NCBI GenBank assembly: GCA_037440405.1
Contig: JBBIUE010000010.1
Coordinates: 1 to 64,000, forward strand
DNA length: 64,000 bases
Source of the DNA: JANMGV01 sp037440405
GTDB lineage: Bacteria > Planctomycetota > Planctomycetia > Pirellulales > Pirellulaceae
Direction: 5' to 3'
Under the pieces are notes generated by a model. It ran no database searches. It was not told where the DNA came from and saw only the letters and a program-made list of their open reading frames with translations. A program made the translations under genes and the position numbers. Position 1 is the stretch's first letter. Each line of letters opens with the position of its first letter. This document shows positions 26,962 to 37,000 of this stretch, piece by piece.

Positions 26962-27195
26962 TTAGGAAGGTCCAGTAGATGGTGGGTGGCACAAAATGGC
27001 AATTGCCGGGTGGCACAAAATGGCAATTGCCGTGTGAAACACGTCCCCAAAGAGAGCCCCGTGTTTGGCGAACACATCACGAATGAGGTCTTGATCCAGC
27101 AGAGTCGCGAACGCAAGTTGTTGATCGAGCATGAAACCGTTCAAGGCTTCACGAAAAGTCATCGTGCCTTGGCGCGGATCTGGTATATCGCGCAT
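26962..27195 (-). pseudogene. N-terminal remnant of an IS4-like transposase
   Basis: The frame gives TFREALNGFMLDQQLAFATL, then LLDQDLIRDVFAKHGALFGD and VFHTAIAI. This resembles the N-terminal region of planctomycete IS4-family transposases, where a predicted helix with LIxxVFxxHG is followed by a Y/FxxAIxLWAFLxQVL segment. Here that segment is lost and replaced by two tandem copies of a 24-bp unit (AILCHPAIAILCHPP). No DDE domain follows. The assignment is by pattern and is moderate. Confidence 0.4.
26984..27031. repeat. Two identical tandem copies of a 24-bp unit
   Basis: Copy 1 is 26984-27007 and copy 2 is 27008-27031, each beginning GGGTGGCACAAAATGG and ending AATTGCC. A diverged partial copy (GTGGGTGGCGCAGAATG) lies at 27370-27386. 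The pair sits where the transposase remnant loses its homology, consistent with slippage or an excision scar. Confidence 0.75.
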
Positions 27196-27804
27196 AGAAA
27201 AACCTTCCTTGGTCTTATCTGGCCGATATCCCCAAGGAAGGTTCCGACAATCTAGCCAAGGAAGGAATTCAAAAGCTAGATCACCGTCACAAGCTCGTGG
27301 GAGTTTACAAAAATTCCTTCGCTGCCACTAGGTAGATTGCGCGAACACGCCAGCACTACAGTGCCATTTGTGGGTGGCGCAGAATGAATGTCACAGTCCC
27401 ACAGAACGAATGTACTCGAAGACAGCGATGCCTCGCTTTTGCTTGCATTGAAGCGACTTAGGTCGCTCGTGTCCTTGATATCTTGCACATTGTGGGGGGA
27501 AATACGATTGTTGAATGTTTGCACTTGCCAAAAGAAATTGGTTGCATAGGCTTTGCTCGATCAGAGGAGACGGTGCGTCGAATTGTCCTCCTCGAATAAA
27601 CGACACCTTCTTTGAGAATTCATGGCTGTGAATTTTGGGCTGCTTGACAACGCCGTTCGAATCGTGGTACCTTGCTTAATCAGAGATGGCAGTCTCCCGC
27701 AAGGTTAAGAGCAGCATCGAGGAAGCAACTGGGAGTCTTCTAAGCAATTTATTGCTTAACATCAGTATGCTCGAACAAGGATTGAATGCACGGAGAAACG
27801 ACCG
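27196..27804. other. Intergenic region with inverted repeat and no supported gene
   Basis: About 600 bases between the transposase remnant and the BON gene. It contains a perfect 12-bp inverted repeat, AACCTTCCTTGG (27201-27212) and CCAAGGAAGGTT (27232-27243), with another CCAAGGAAGG at about 27254. These lie just upstream of the transposase remnant start, so one could be an old IS end. Short frames on the minus strand look like noise. Confidence 0.4.
27644..27673 (+). promoter_or_regulatory. Putative sigma70-type promoter upstream of the BON-domain gene
   Basis: TTGACA (27644-27649) and TACCTT (27668-27673) are 18 bases apart, about 130 bases before the BON gene. The -35 is a perfect match; the -10 is weak. 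Sequence resemblance only. Confidence 0.35.
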
Positions 27805-28023
27805 ATGATCGATTCCGGATTTAACGATGTATTGGGACAAGCGAAGAAGCTCTTAGCGGACAGTCCTTTCGATGAACTTCGGGAAATTCACGTTGATCTC
27901 GATGGCGAGGGCGTGCGCTTGCGTGGCGTTGTACCCAGCTTTTATCTGAAACAGATGGCTCAGGAGACCATCCGTTCGGCGACTCGAGGTGTCCAGATGT
28001 TTAACGAAGTCGAGGTTGCCTAA
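27805..28023 (+). CDS. Small BON-domain protein
   Basis: 72 aa. The sequence VLGQAKKLLADSPFDELREI followed by HVDLDGEGVRLRGVVPSF, then KQMAQETIRSATRGVQMFNE, fits a single BON domain (a small alpha/beta fold found in osmotic or envelope proteins, with a conserved Gly in the beta hairpin). No signal peptide is visible, so it is cytoplasmic or secreted by another route. Ribosome-binding site GGAGAA about seven bases upstream. It converges with the EamA gene, whose stop is only seven bases away. Confidence 0.7.
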   Translation: MIDSGFNDVLGQAKKLLADSPFDELREIHVDLDGEGVRLRGVVPSFYLKQMAQETIRSATRGVQMFNEVEVA

Positions 28024-28029
28024 ACCCGG

Positions 28030-29007
28030 CTACGCAGCTTCCTTTGACTTCATCGCTTGCAGTCTGCGATTTGCTCGGGCTTTTGCAGTCGTAATTGTTG
28101 CAACTCCGGCGATGATGATGGTCGCAGCGACAAAGACTCGCATTGTGATCACCTCATTCAGCAGCCACCAGCCCAAGAACACTGCGACGATCGGATTGAC
28201 ATAGGCGTAGGTAGACACCAAGGTCGGCGTGCTGTGCTTCATCAGCCACAAGTAGGTCGAAAACGCGACGAGTGATCCTGCTACAACGAGATAACTCCAG
28301 GCGAACCAAGATCGCCACGAAATGGCTTGAATCTCGAAATCAACATGCTCGCGAGCGATCCCCGCAACGATTCCGATCCACAATCCACCTAGAATCATTT
28401 GGATTGCTGAACCGACCATGGGATCCACCGGGTTGTTGGCATAGCGGGAATAGAGTGAACCGGCGGTCCAGCAACAGCAAGCAAAAACCAATGCCAGCAC
28501 GGGAACGAGTTCGAGGTGTGTCGAGCCCTCTTCGCTGAGTGAAGGTCCGACCAGTAATACCAAGCCCAACAGGCCAAGTGCTAACCCGACAAAAGTCAGC
28601 CATGTCGGCCGAGCTCCTCGCTTTTCGTCTTTCAGGAACTCGAAAATACCCCACTCTGCGAGAACGGTGATGATTGGATTGAGGGAGACGATGAGCGTCG
28701 TCATACCCGAAGGAATGCTTGTTTCCGCCCAGGATACAGTCCCTGTTCCGCCGAGTAGAAGAAGCGCTCCGATGATGGCATTATCGATGACTTGCCGTAT
28801 CGTGACTCGGACGGATCGGGTCATCCAAAGAAATCCGCCAAGGACAAAACCCGCGACGAGGAATCGCGTACTGGCCATCATGAATGGTGGCATGGTCTCG
28901 ACGGCCACGCGAATGGCTAAGTAAGTCGATCCCCAAACCAAGTAGAGCGTGGCGAAGCCTAGGATAATCGCAGATCGAGAGGCATGACTCGATGAAGGTG
29001 CATTCAC
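28030..29007 (-). CDS. EamA/DMT superfamily transporter (YedA/RhaT-like)
   Basis: 325 aa with about ten hydrophobic helices in two EamA repeats. Typical start: SAIILGFATLYLVWGSTYLA, then FLVAGFVLGGFLWM; the second repeat includes VAGSLVAFSTYLWLMKHSTP and STYAYVNPIVAVFLGWWLLN. It is a putative drug/metabolite or amino-acid exporter of the inner membrane; substrate unknown. It stands alone, upstream of the BON gene in convergent arrangement. Confidence 0.88.
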   Translation of the reverse strand: MNAPSSSHASRSAIILGFATLYLVWGSTYLAIRVAVETMPPFMMASTRFLVAGFVLGGFLWMTRSVRVTIRQVIDNAIIGALLLLGGTGTVSWAETSIPSGMTTLIVSLNPIITVLAEWGIFEFLKDEKRGARPTWLTFVGLALGLLGLVLLVGPSLSEEGSTHLELVPVLALVFACCCWTAGSLYSRYANNPVDPMVGSAIQMILGGLWIGIVAGIAREHVDFEIQAISWRSWFAWSYLVVAGSLVAFSTYLWLMKHSTPTLVSTYAYVNPIVAVFLGWWLLNEVITMRVFVAATIIIAGVATITTAKARANRRLQAMKSKEAA

Positions 29008-29102
29008 GATGAAGCTATTCGCGTACCTCTTTCAACTCGCGTCGCGCTTTGAGTATCACGGATTCCAGTCTTGTTAGTAAGATTCCCGTGTGAGGCATCT
29101 AC

Positions 29103-29825
29103 TCAGTAGCCGGAATGTGTCACGGCGACGCGAGAAATGGGAGCCTGTCCCAGTTGCTGGCGGGCCGCTTCGAGGATCTCTGCGGTGCGACTAGACCCTA
29201 TTCGAGTAACGCCCATCGATTTCACTTGGACGAAGGTATCCAAATCACGAACACCACCAGCAGCTTTGACTTGAACTCCCGGCCCAACATGATCCAACAT
29301 CAATTGAAGGTCCTCGATGGTCGCTCCTGACGTACCATAACCGGTACTCGTCTTTACCCAGTCGGCATTCAGCTCGGTGCAAATCTGGCAAAGCCGAATC
29401 TTCTGCTCATTGTTGAGGTAGCAGTTTTCGAAGATCACCTTTACCTTTCGGCCCGCTGCATGAGCCACATCGATCACGCCGCGGATATCCTCTTTGACCG
29501 CCGACCAAGCTCCTGAAAGAACCTGACTGATGTTGACAACCATGTCTAATTCTTGGCAGCCATCATTCACGGCTACCTCGGCTTCGTATCGTTTTACTCT
29601 CGCGGAGTGACCTCCGTGTGGGAAACCGATCGTCGTGCTTGGCAGTACCGTGGTACCATCGAGGATCTCGCTGCAAGGCTTGAGGTAGTAGGGCATAATG
29701 CAGACGCTGGCCACGTTGTAATCAATAGCGAGTCGGCATCCTCGCTCCAGTTGCTCAATGGTCATCGTCGGATTGAGAAGCGAATGATCGATCGTCTTGG
29801 CGAGTTGTTCGTAAGTGAAGAGCAT
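29103..29825 (-). CDS. deoC: Deoxyribose-phosphate aldolase
   Basis: 240 aa. It cleaves 2-deoxyribose 5-phosphate to glyceraldehyde 3-phosphate and acetaldehyde in deoxynucleoside breakdown. The DeoC TIM barrel is clear: DHSLLNPTMTIEQLERGC, VVNISQVLSGAWSAVKEDI, KVKVIFENCYLN, then the Schiff-base lysine in ADWVKTSTGYG and VKAAGGVRDLDTFVQV. Single gene; the kinase operon ends 345 bases upstream. Confidence 0.95.
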   Translation of the reverse strand: MLFTYEQLAKTIDHSLLNPTMTIEQLERGCRLAIDYNVASVCIMPYYLKPCSEILDGTTVLPSTTIGFPHGGHSARVKRYEAEVAVNDGCQELDMVVNISQVLSGAWSAVKEDIRGVIDVAHAAGRKVKVIFENCYLNNEQKIRLCQICTELNADWVKTSTGYGTSGATIEDLQLMLDHVGPGVQVKAAGGVRDLDTFVQVKSMGVTRIGSSRTAEILEAARQQLGQAPISRVAVTHSGY

Positions 29826-30170
29826 GGCCTTTTACTGTTTCGTTTCCAGTCGGGTTTCGAATTGATTTTTCGATCGCCAAGAGTCTACGCGATGAAGGCC
29901 GATTCTGCTAGGGCTTTGTCATAGGTAAAATCATGACCGTTCACGTCTCGAGCGCGGGCCGCCGCAAATTTGGCAGGTGGCGTAGTCCATTCGCTACTAG
30001 GGATACTGCGCCAAATTTGCTCTGGCCCCGCCGTTAAACGAAGATCGAGACTCCATTCGTGAACGCTTACGCAAAATCTTCGTTGATCGGTCTGAGCCGC
30101 AAGATGATTGTGTATGGTAGTTGGCGGTCCAAGCGTGTGCTAGCGCATGACGGCTCAGCATCGCTAATGC
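29826..30170. other. Intergenic region with an 11-bp perfect inverted repeat
   Basis: Between the end of the kinase gene and deoC, both on the minus strand. GCAAATTTGGC (29964-29974) and GCCAAATTTGC (30010-30020) are perfect complements around a 35-base loop. There is no T-run, so it may be a regulatory or REP-like hairpin and not a rho-independent terminator. The deoC promoter should lie here. No gene is supported. Confidence 0.4.
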
Positions 30171-31930
30171 TCATGGCACCATTTTTTTGGAGTGACGATT
30201 CGGCGCTTTATGAAGCTGCAGTAGGCCGGACTCTGAGCGACTACGTTGATTCCGTTGGCGATGGTACTTGAGTCCCGGAATGAAAAAACACAAAGCGGCC
30301 GCGATCCCAAAGACAATATGGCCGTAATCTGGGAAGACCGCCATGGGGATCGTCGAGGCAAACAGAGCCACGGCTTGCAAGTAAAAAACGCCGGAAAGGA
30401 TTCCGGCTTTGATGAGGAACACCATCCCGCCGATAATTCCCAGCAACGGAGAAAGCGTGAGGGGCTGAAGCTGCATCCACCACTCGAGTGGCGATAGACA
30501 GATGATGCCGATCAAACTGGCGCCCCAGACATGAGCAATTTGCCGCTCCACGAACTTCNNNNNNNNNNNNNNNNNNNNNNNNNNNNNNNNNNNACCGCAG
30601 CCCAGGCCCCAAGCCCGATGATCCATAGCCATGCGTAGGGCCATCGACTGGTGGTCCCGCTCCAGTGAATCAACTCGGTCAAGACGCACGCGATCAGCAG
30701 AACGAGCGAGTGCCACATCCACAGCAGCCCCCAATTCTCAAGCACCGGAGCATGATGCGTTTCGCGGAAAAACCGAGCGATGATTTGAGCAAACTGACCA
30801 GAACGAGCAGCAATCGCTTCGTTGTTTAGAAATGCATCCAAGTCATCAGCAAGCTGCGATGCGGAAGGGTATCTCAAATCAGGAGGTTTTTGCAAACACT
30901 TGATCACGATCATCTCAAGATCGCGGTCGATGCGCGGATTGACCGCGCGCGGGGCCGTCGGCTCTTGCTCCAGTACCTTCAACGCCAACTCGATCGGTGA
31001 ATTCGCAGTAAACGGAGGTCGCCCCGCCAAAGCGTGATAAAGAACCGTTCCGACGCTGTAAATGTCCGTTGCCGGCCCTAATTCAACAAGCCCCGAAGTC
31101 TGCTCTGGACTCATATAGCTTGGCGTCCCCACCACAACTCCTGTATGCGTGAGCGATTCCGCGAGATCGGCAATTTTGGCTAGGCCAAAATCGGTGAGTC
31201 GCACTCGACCGACTTCATCAATGAAAATGTTGGAGGGCTTGATGTCGCGGTGCAAAACGCCGCGATCGTGCGCAAACTGAACAGCACGACATACGGCCGA
31301 GAGAATCGTGCATGCCTCGCGCTGGTCCAGCGGCCCGCGATTGATACGTGTCGCTAAGGTCTCACCGCGCAACAACTGCATGGTAAAGTACGGCACTCCC
31401 TCCACTTCCCCCACTTCGTAGACCGTGACAATGCCCGGGTGTTCGAGGCTGGCGGTGGCTTCGGCCTCGGCTTTGAATCGTTGCCGATCTCGTTCGTTAC
31501 CCAACCGATGCTTGAGAATCATCTTGATAGCGACTTCTCGATTCAATCGCTCTTGAACTGCTTTGTAGACGACTCCCATGCCTCCACGACCAATTTCTTC
31601 GACAAGTAGGTATTCGCCGAACTCTGCCGGCAAGCGAAACGCAGTGGATGATGAATCGTCGCGGAATGTCACCTCGGACATGGCGGAGGGCGAGACGCCT
31701 CCCGCCGCTTGAACAACCTGAATGGTCCCCCAGAGCATGGTCAGCTCGCGGGCGAATTGAGGATGCTGCTGACAAATTTGCTTCAACTCGACATCCTCGC
31801 CGCGATGAAGGCGATCGGTTAGCTCGGTGATCAATCGGGATAGCTCCAAATCCTCCGGAGGAACCTGGTCGAGCCTATCCAGATCGCGATTGGTCTGATT
31901 TTCGCCCAGAGACGATGAACGAAAATTCAT
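30171..31930 (-). CDS. Membrane-associated Ser/Thr protein kinase (contains assembly gap)
   Basis: A PknB-type kinase starting at 31930. Residues from about 105 hold the kinase domain: EEIGRGGMGVVYKAV (P-loop), VAIKMI (lysine), HRDIKPSNIFIDE (catalytic loop), DFGLAKIADL and GTPSYMSPEQ. The C-terminal part has several hydrophobic helices, before the gap (LLWMWHSLVLLIACVLTELI) and after it (LIGIICLSPLEW, ALFASTIPMAVFP). The 35-N gap at 30559-30593 shifts the frame: the upstream and downstream parts join only if the real gap is a multiple of three. The first four bases overlap the ECF sigma stop, so kinase and sigma are coupled. The signal is unknown. Confidence 0.85.
30559..30593. other. Assembly gap (35 Ns) within the kinase gene
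   Basis: Thirty-five unknown bases fall in the transmembrane C-terminal part of the kinase. Reading frames on the two sides do not match at this length, so the true gap size differs (a multiple of three fits). Confidence 0.98.
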
Positions 31931-32583
31931 AACTGGTTCTCGTCTGATCCAGATATCTGCTGATCGATGAGAGCCCGCAGTCGCCTCAACGCTCGCAGAT
32001 AGCGCATCCCTGCTGCCGGTTCGGATAACTCGAGTGCTCTGGCGGTCTCTTGGTTCGTCATCAGCTCATAGTGCCGCATATAGATGATCTCTCGGTCGAT
32101 CTCGTCGAGTTGGTTCACTGCCAGCTCCACCTGCTGTGCGATTTCTCGTTGCGACGCTGCCGCAGCCGGAGTTAAACTCGGATCTCGCAATTGAAAGGCA
32201 AGCTCCAACGTCGATTGATCGGCGTCACCCTGAACCAAGCCGGGCTGCTCGCGATCGACACTCCGTTTCGCCGAAACGCGGTGTCTCCGATGGGCATCGA
32301 TCATCCGGTCCTTTGCAATTTGACGAATCCAGAGGTGAAAGGGCATCACTGGAGCATCCAAATACTGTTTCAAGCGACGACTCGCTTCCACCATCACTTC
32401 TTGAACGACGTCGCTAACATCCAACCGTCGTCCGAGTTTGTGGTCCAAACGCACTTGAATCATCCTGCGAAGCGGTTCACGATGACGATCCAGCAGTTGA
32501 CCAATGGCGCTGGTATCCCCCTCTTGGGCATTCCTCAAGAGTTCCCCTGTCTTTTCATGTTCTGGCCAGATCGACTGAGGCAT
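31927..32583 (-). CDS. ECF-type RNA polymerase sigma factor, coupled to a Ser/Thr kinase
   Basis: 218 aa. It begins with a DTSAIGQLLDRHREPLRRMI segment, has LDVSDVVQEVMVEASRRLK and FHLWIRQIAKDRMIDAHRRH (sigma region 2), and ends with AVNQLDEIDREIIYMRHYEL then TNQETARALELSEPAAGMRY (region 4 helix-turn-helix). This is the planctomycete-type ECF sigma family found with protein kinases. Its stop overlaps the kinase start by four bases (ATGA), which suggests the kinase controls or reports on this sigma factor. No anti-sigma gene is adjacent. Confidence 0.9.
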   Translation of the reverse strand: MPQSIWPEHEKTGELLRNAQEGDTSAIGQLLDRHREPLRRMIQVRLDHKLGRRLDVSDVVQEVMVEASRRLKQYLDAPVMPFHLWIRQIAKDRMIDAHRRHRVSAKRSVDREQPGLVQGDADQSTLELAFQLRDPSLTPAAAASQREIAQQVELAVNQLDEIDREIIYMRHYELMTNQETARALELSEPAAGMRYLRALRRLRALIDQQISGSDENQL

Positions 32584-32654
32584 AACAACCTTTCCAAATT
32601 TTCTCGTTTGTTGATACTTTACATTTTAGACAAAGAACAATGGGGACGGTAACG

Positions 32655-33782
32655 ATGGCTCGGGTTGTATTGGCAATGAGTGGAGGAGTCGATAGCAGCG
32701 TCGCTGCTCGTCTCCTATTGGATCAGGGCCACGAAGTCATCGGCGTCTTCATGCGCCATGGAGAAGAATCAGCAGAGGTTTGCAAAGCGGAGCCGAGCAG
32801 CCCTAGTCCGATCCTCCCCATCCTTCAGGGGCGGCTCGACCACAAACAGGGATGTTGCAGCGCTAGCGATGCCGCAGACTCCCGCCGCGTAGCAGATCAA
32901 TTGGATATTCCCTTCTACGCGATCGACCTCCAAAAGGATTTTCGCCGGATCGTCGATTACTTTATCGACGATTATCAGCACGGTCGAACGCCCAATCCTT
33001 GCGTTCAATGCAACAATTGGATCAAGTTTGGAAAGCTATTCGACTATGCAGACTCGGTCGATGCCGAATTCGTTGCAACGGGGCACTACGCGCGGTTGCT
33101 GCCAACATCTGAACCTGGTGTTCCGATTGGGTTGTTTCGAGGTGTCGATGACCACAAGGATCAAGCGTATGTGTTGGCGGGAATCGACCGATCGTTGCTC
33201 AGCCGAATGCTGCTTCCCGTTGGGCACTTTGTCAAGCAAGAGATTCGCTCCCTCGCCGCTCGATTCGGTCTTCGAGTCGCCAACAAGCGGGATAGTCAAG
33301 AAATCTGCTTCGTGACCTCTGGTCACCATGGGGAATTCGTCCGACAGAGAAGCCGTCGAAACACCGCAGGCGAGATTGTGACGACTGAAGGGGAAGTCGT
33401 TGGCACTCATGACGGGATCGAGGGCTTCACCATCGGCCAGCGAAAAGGAGTTCGGGTTGCCATGGGAGAACCGTACTTCGTCGTGCATATCGATCCCGAA
33501 GTGAATCGCGTGGTTATTGGTAGAAAGGATTCGCTGGCACGAACAAGCCTCACAGCGACTCAGGCGAATTGGCTCATCCCGCCGAATCTGCTGCCGTCCG
33601 AGGATCTCAGCGTGAAGATTCGTTACAACTCACCAGCGCAACCGGCCACGATCGAAGCGACCGCGGATGCATTCGGTGTGACTTTCCATTCTCCATGCCA
33701 CGGCATTGCTCCTGGACAACTCGCAGTTATCTTCCAAGACAACCGAGTTGTGGGAAGCGGATGGATTGATTCGACGGCGTAG
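32655..33782 (+). CDS. mnmA: tRNA-specific 2-thiouridylase
   Basis: About 375 aa from ATG 32655; ATG 32640 gives five more residues. It adds sulfur at U34 of Lys, Glu and Gln tRNAs. The PP-loop VLAMSGGVDSSVAARLLLDQ, the Cys pair in NPCVQCNNWIKFGK and ICFVTSGHHGEFV, and the C-terminal beta-domain with GIAPGQLAVIFQDNRVVGSG are present. A short Pro/Ser-rich insertion (PSSPSPILPILQGRLDHKQ) precedes GCCSASDAADSRRVAD. Its sulfur partners are not in this window. Confidence 0.95.
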   Translation: MARVVLAMSGGVDSSVAARLLLDQGHEVIGVFMRHGEESAEVCKAEPSSPSPILPILQGRLDHKQGCCSASDAADSRRVADQLDIPFYAIDLQKDFRRIVDYFIDDYQHGRTPNPCVQCNNWIKFGKLFDYADSVDAEFVATGHYARLLPTSEPGVPIGLFRGVDDHKDQAYVLAGIDRSLLSRMLLPVGHFVKQEIRSLAARFGLRVANKRDSQEICFVTSGHHGEFVRQRSRRNTAGEIVTTEGEVVGTHDGIEGFTIGQRKGVRVAMGEPYFVVHIDPEVNRVVIGRKDSLARTSLTATQANWLIPPNLLPSEDLSVKIRYNSPAQPATIEATADAFGVTFHSPCHGIAPGQLAVIFQDNRVVGSGWIDSTA

Positions 33783-34073
33783 GCAAACTTCCATGCCTCC
33801 CCAGACACCGAAGTGCTTGCTGCTTGCAACCGTCGCAAGGCCAGACTTCCAAGTGCTGGACGCTTTCAAAAATAGGTGAAGCACACGCAAGAAATGGCAT
33901 CGAAATGAATTCGATCAGCGGTTATCGGTCGCTCGTTCGTCTTGGGTTCATACTGCAATCGAGTGCCTGCGTGGGGCTTTGAGAACGATGATCTGACATT
34001 ACATGCAGCTCACACCGTCCATACCTTGGATTCCATTCTCGGTACGAAGATTTTGGAACCTGCGCATGAAAAG

Positions 34074-37000
34074 TCAGGCCAGATTTGGGGACAACCAACG
34101 TTCGGTGACGGCGACGGATTGGCCTTTGCGGCGAGAGTAGGACTCGACTTGATCCTTCAAAATTCGATCGACCGCGAAGTATCGAGCCTCAGGGTGAGCG
34201 AAGTAAAATCCACTGACGCTGGCAGCGGGCCACATGGCAAACGACTCGGTTAGCTTCACTCCGGTCTCCGCTTCAGCATTCAGCAACTGGAACAATTTTC
34301 CTTTCTCAGTGTGATCGGGACAAGCTGGGTAGCCAGGAGCCGGTCGGATACCTCGGTAAGCTTCCTCGATCAGTTCCTCGTTTGACAAGCGTTCTTCAAT
34401 GCCGTAGCCCCAATCGCGACGGGCTTGCTCATGCAGTAGTTCCGCGAACGCCTCTGCGAGACGGTCCGCCAGAGCTTTGATCATAATCGAGTTGTAGTCG
34501 TCGTGTTGCCGTTCGAAAGCATGGGCCAATTCATCCGTACCATGCCCAGCGGTGACCACAAAGGCTCCCAGATAATCGCGTCGACCGCTGCTGATCGGTG
34601 CGACATAATCGGCAAGCGAACGGAAGTCATTCTGTCCTTTGCGTTCCCATTGTTGACGCAAGAAGCAGAATCGCATGAACTCCGTGGATCGGCTCTCATC
34701 CGTGAAAACGACGATATCATCATCGTCGCTGTTGGCCGGCCAGAACCCATAAACGGCGTGCGCCTGCAAGCTGCCTCGTGCTATCACATCGAACAACAGT
34801 CCTTGTGCGTGTTCGTAAAGCTCCTTCGCTTGCGGGCCGAGTTTTGGATCGGAGAAAATCTTCGGATACTTGCCCTTGAGTTCCCAGGTCATGAAAAACG
34901 GCGACCAATCGATGTACTTCTCGATCTTTTCGAGCGAATAGTTCTTGAGCGTTCGCGTGCCGAGAAAACTTGGAGTATCAATGCGCACGGTACTCCAATC
35001 CGACTGGAATCGACGGCTGAGAGCTTCGGCATACGGGATCAGCTTCGCCTGCCGCGACTCGAAACTGGCAACCAATTCGGCTTGCAGACCACGATTCGAA
35101 GCAGCAAACGATTCGAAGCTCTCCGGGTTCATTAAATTCTCGACGACACCGACACATCGTGACGCATCGACAACGTGAACAACTGGATCTTCGCGAGCGG
35201 GAGCGATTTTCACCGCAGTGTGCTTGGCGCTGGTAGTTGCACCGCCAATCAACAGAGGAACCTTCAGGTTGATTCGCTTCATTTCTTTGGCGACGTGAAC
35301 CATCTCGTCCAGGCTAGGAGTGATCAAGCCCGACAGTCCAATGATATCGACTCCTTCGGTCTGCGCGACTTCAAGGATTTTCTCACAGGGGACCATCACG
35401 CCTAGATCGATGACTTCGTAGTGGTTGCAGCCCAGTACAACACCGACGATGTTCTTGCCAATATCGTGGACATCACCCTTCACTGTCGCCAGCAGAATTT
35501 TGCCTCTTGCTTTCGAGGCTTCTGCACCAGCCGCTGCCTTTTCCGCTTCCATATAAGGTGTCAAGTACCCAACCGCCTTCTTCATGACTCGGGCACTCTT
35601 CACAACTTGCGGCAGAAACATCTTGCCTGCTCCGAACAAATCCCCCACGACGCTCATGCCGTCCATGAGCGGCCCTTCGATCACTTCGAGGCAACGAGTG
35701 CAAGAGTGCCTAGCCTCTTCGACATCTTGTTCGATGAATTTGTCAATGCCATGAATCAATGCATGCTTCAGTCGATCGCGGACGGCGGCATTTCGCCACT
35801 CCAGATTCTCCGTCGTCGCTTTCTTGTCACCTTTGCGGTACTTTTCTGAAAGAGCAATCAATCGTTCCGTGCTGTCATGTCGCCGATTGAGAAGCACATC
35901 CTCAACCGCCTCTAGCAGCTCCTTGGGAATGTCTTCGTAGACAGCTAGTTGGCCAGCATTGACGATTCCCATGTCCATTCCGGCCCGGATCGCATGAAAG
36001 AGGAAGGCAGAATGGATCGCTTCCCGAACAACATCGTTCCCTCGGAAAGAGAAACTGATGTTGCTAACACCACCGCTAATCAAAGCACCTGGGCATTCCT
36101 TCTTGATGATGCGAGTCGCCTCAATGAAATTCACCGCGTAAGCGTTGTGCTCTTCCATACCCGTGGCGATGGCAAGGATATTCGGATCGAAGATGATATC
36201 CTGCGGATCGAAGCCGACTTTCTTAACGAGCAAATCGTAGGCTCGCTTGCAGATGCGGACCTTGTCATCGATTTCGGCAGCCTGTCCTTGTTCATCGAAA
36301 GCCATGACGACGCATGCCGCACCATATCGACGCACGAGTTGAGCGCGACGAAGGAACTCTGATTCTCCATCCTTCAGGCTGATGGAATTGACAATGGCCT
36401 TACCTTGACAGTTCTTCAGGCCGGCCTCGATGACCTCCCATTTGCTGCTATCGATCATGACTGGCACGGCAGCCACGACCGAATCCCCAGCAATTAGTCG
36501 GAGAAACTTCGTCATCGCGGCAACGCCATCAAGCAGTGCTGCATCCATGTTGACGTCGATGATGGTCGCGCCGTTCTCGACCTGCTGTCGCGCTACTTCA
36601 ACCGCCTCATCGAATTTGTCAGCCAAGATCAGTTTTGCGAACGCTTTGGAGCCGGTTACATTCGTCCGCTCACCGACCATCGTGAACCGTGCATCCGGTC
36701 GAATATCGCAGGGGAGTTGTCCACTCAATCGAGTCCAAACGACTGGTTCCGGATCGCGTCGAGGTGGAATTCCGCGAATACGTTCCGCAATGGCTCGAAT
36801 GTGATCGGGCGTTGTGCCACAACAACCGCCAACGATATTCAACCAACCCTGTCGAGCGAAATCCTCGATGTAATCCGCCATCGCAGACGGTCCGAGATCA
36901 TAATTTCCCATCTCATTGGGAAGCCCTGCATTCGGATGACACGAAAGCGGAATGGATGATACTCGTGCCATTTCCTCAATGTGCGGGCGCATGATGTCAG

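Noticed and set aside
29964..30020. Inverted repeat as a rho-independent terminator of the kinase operon
   Set aside because: Loop of 35 bases and no U-tract; kept only as a hairpin.
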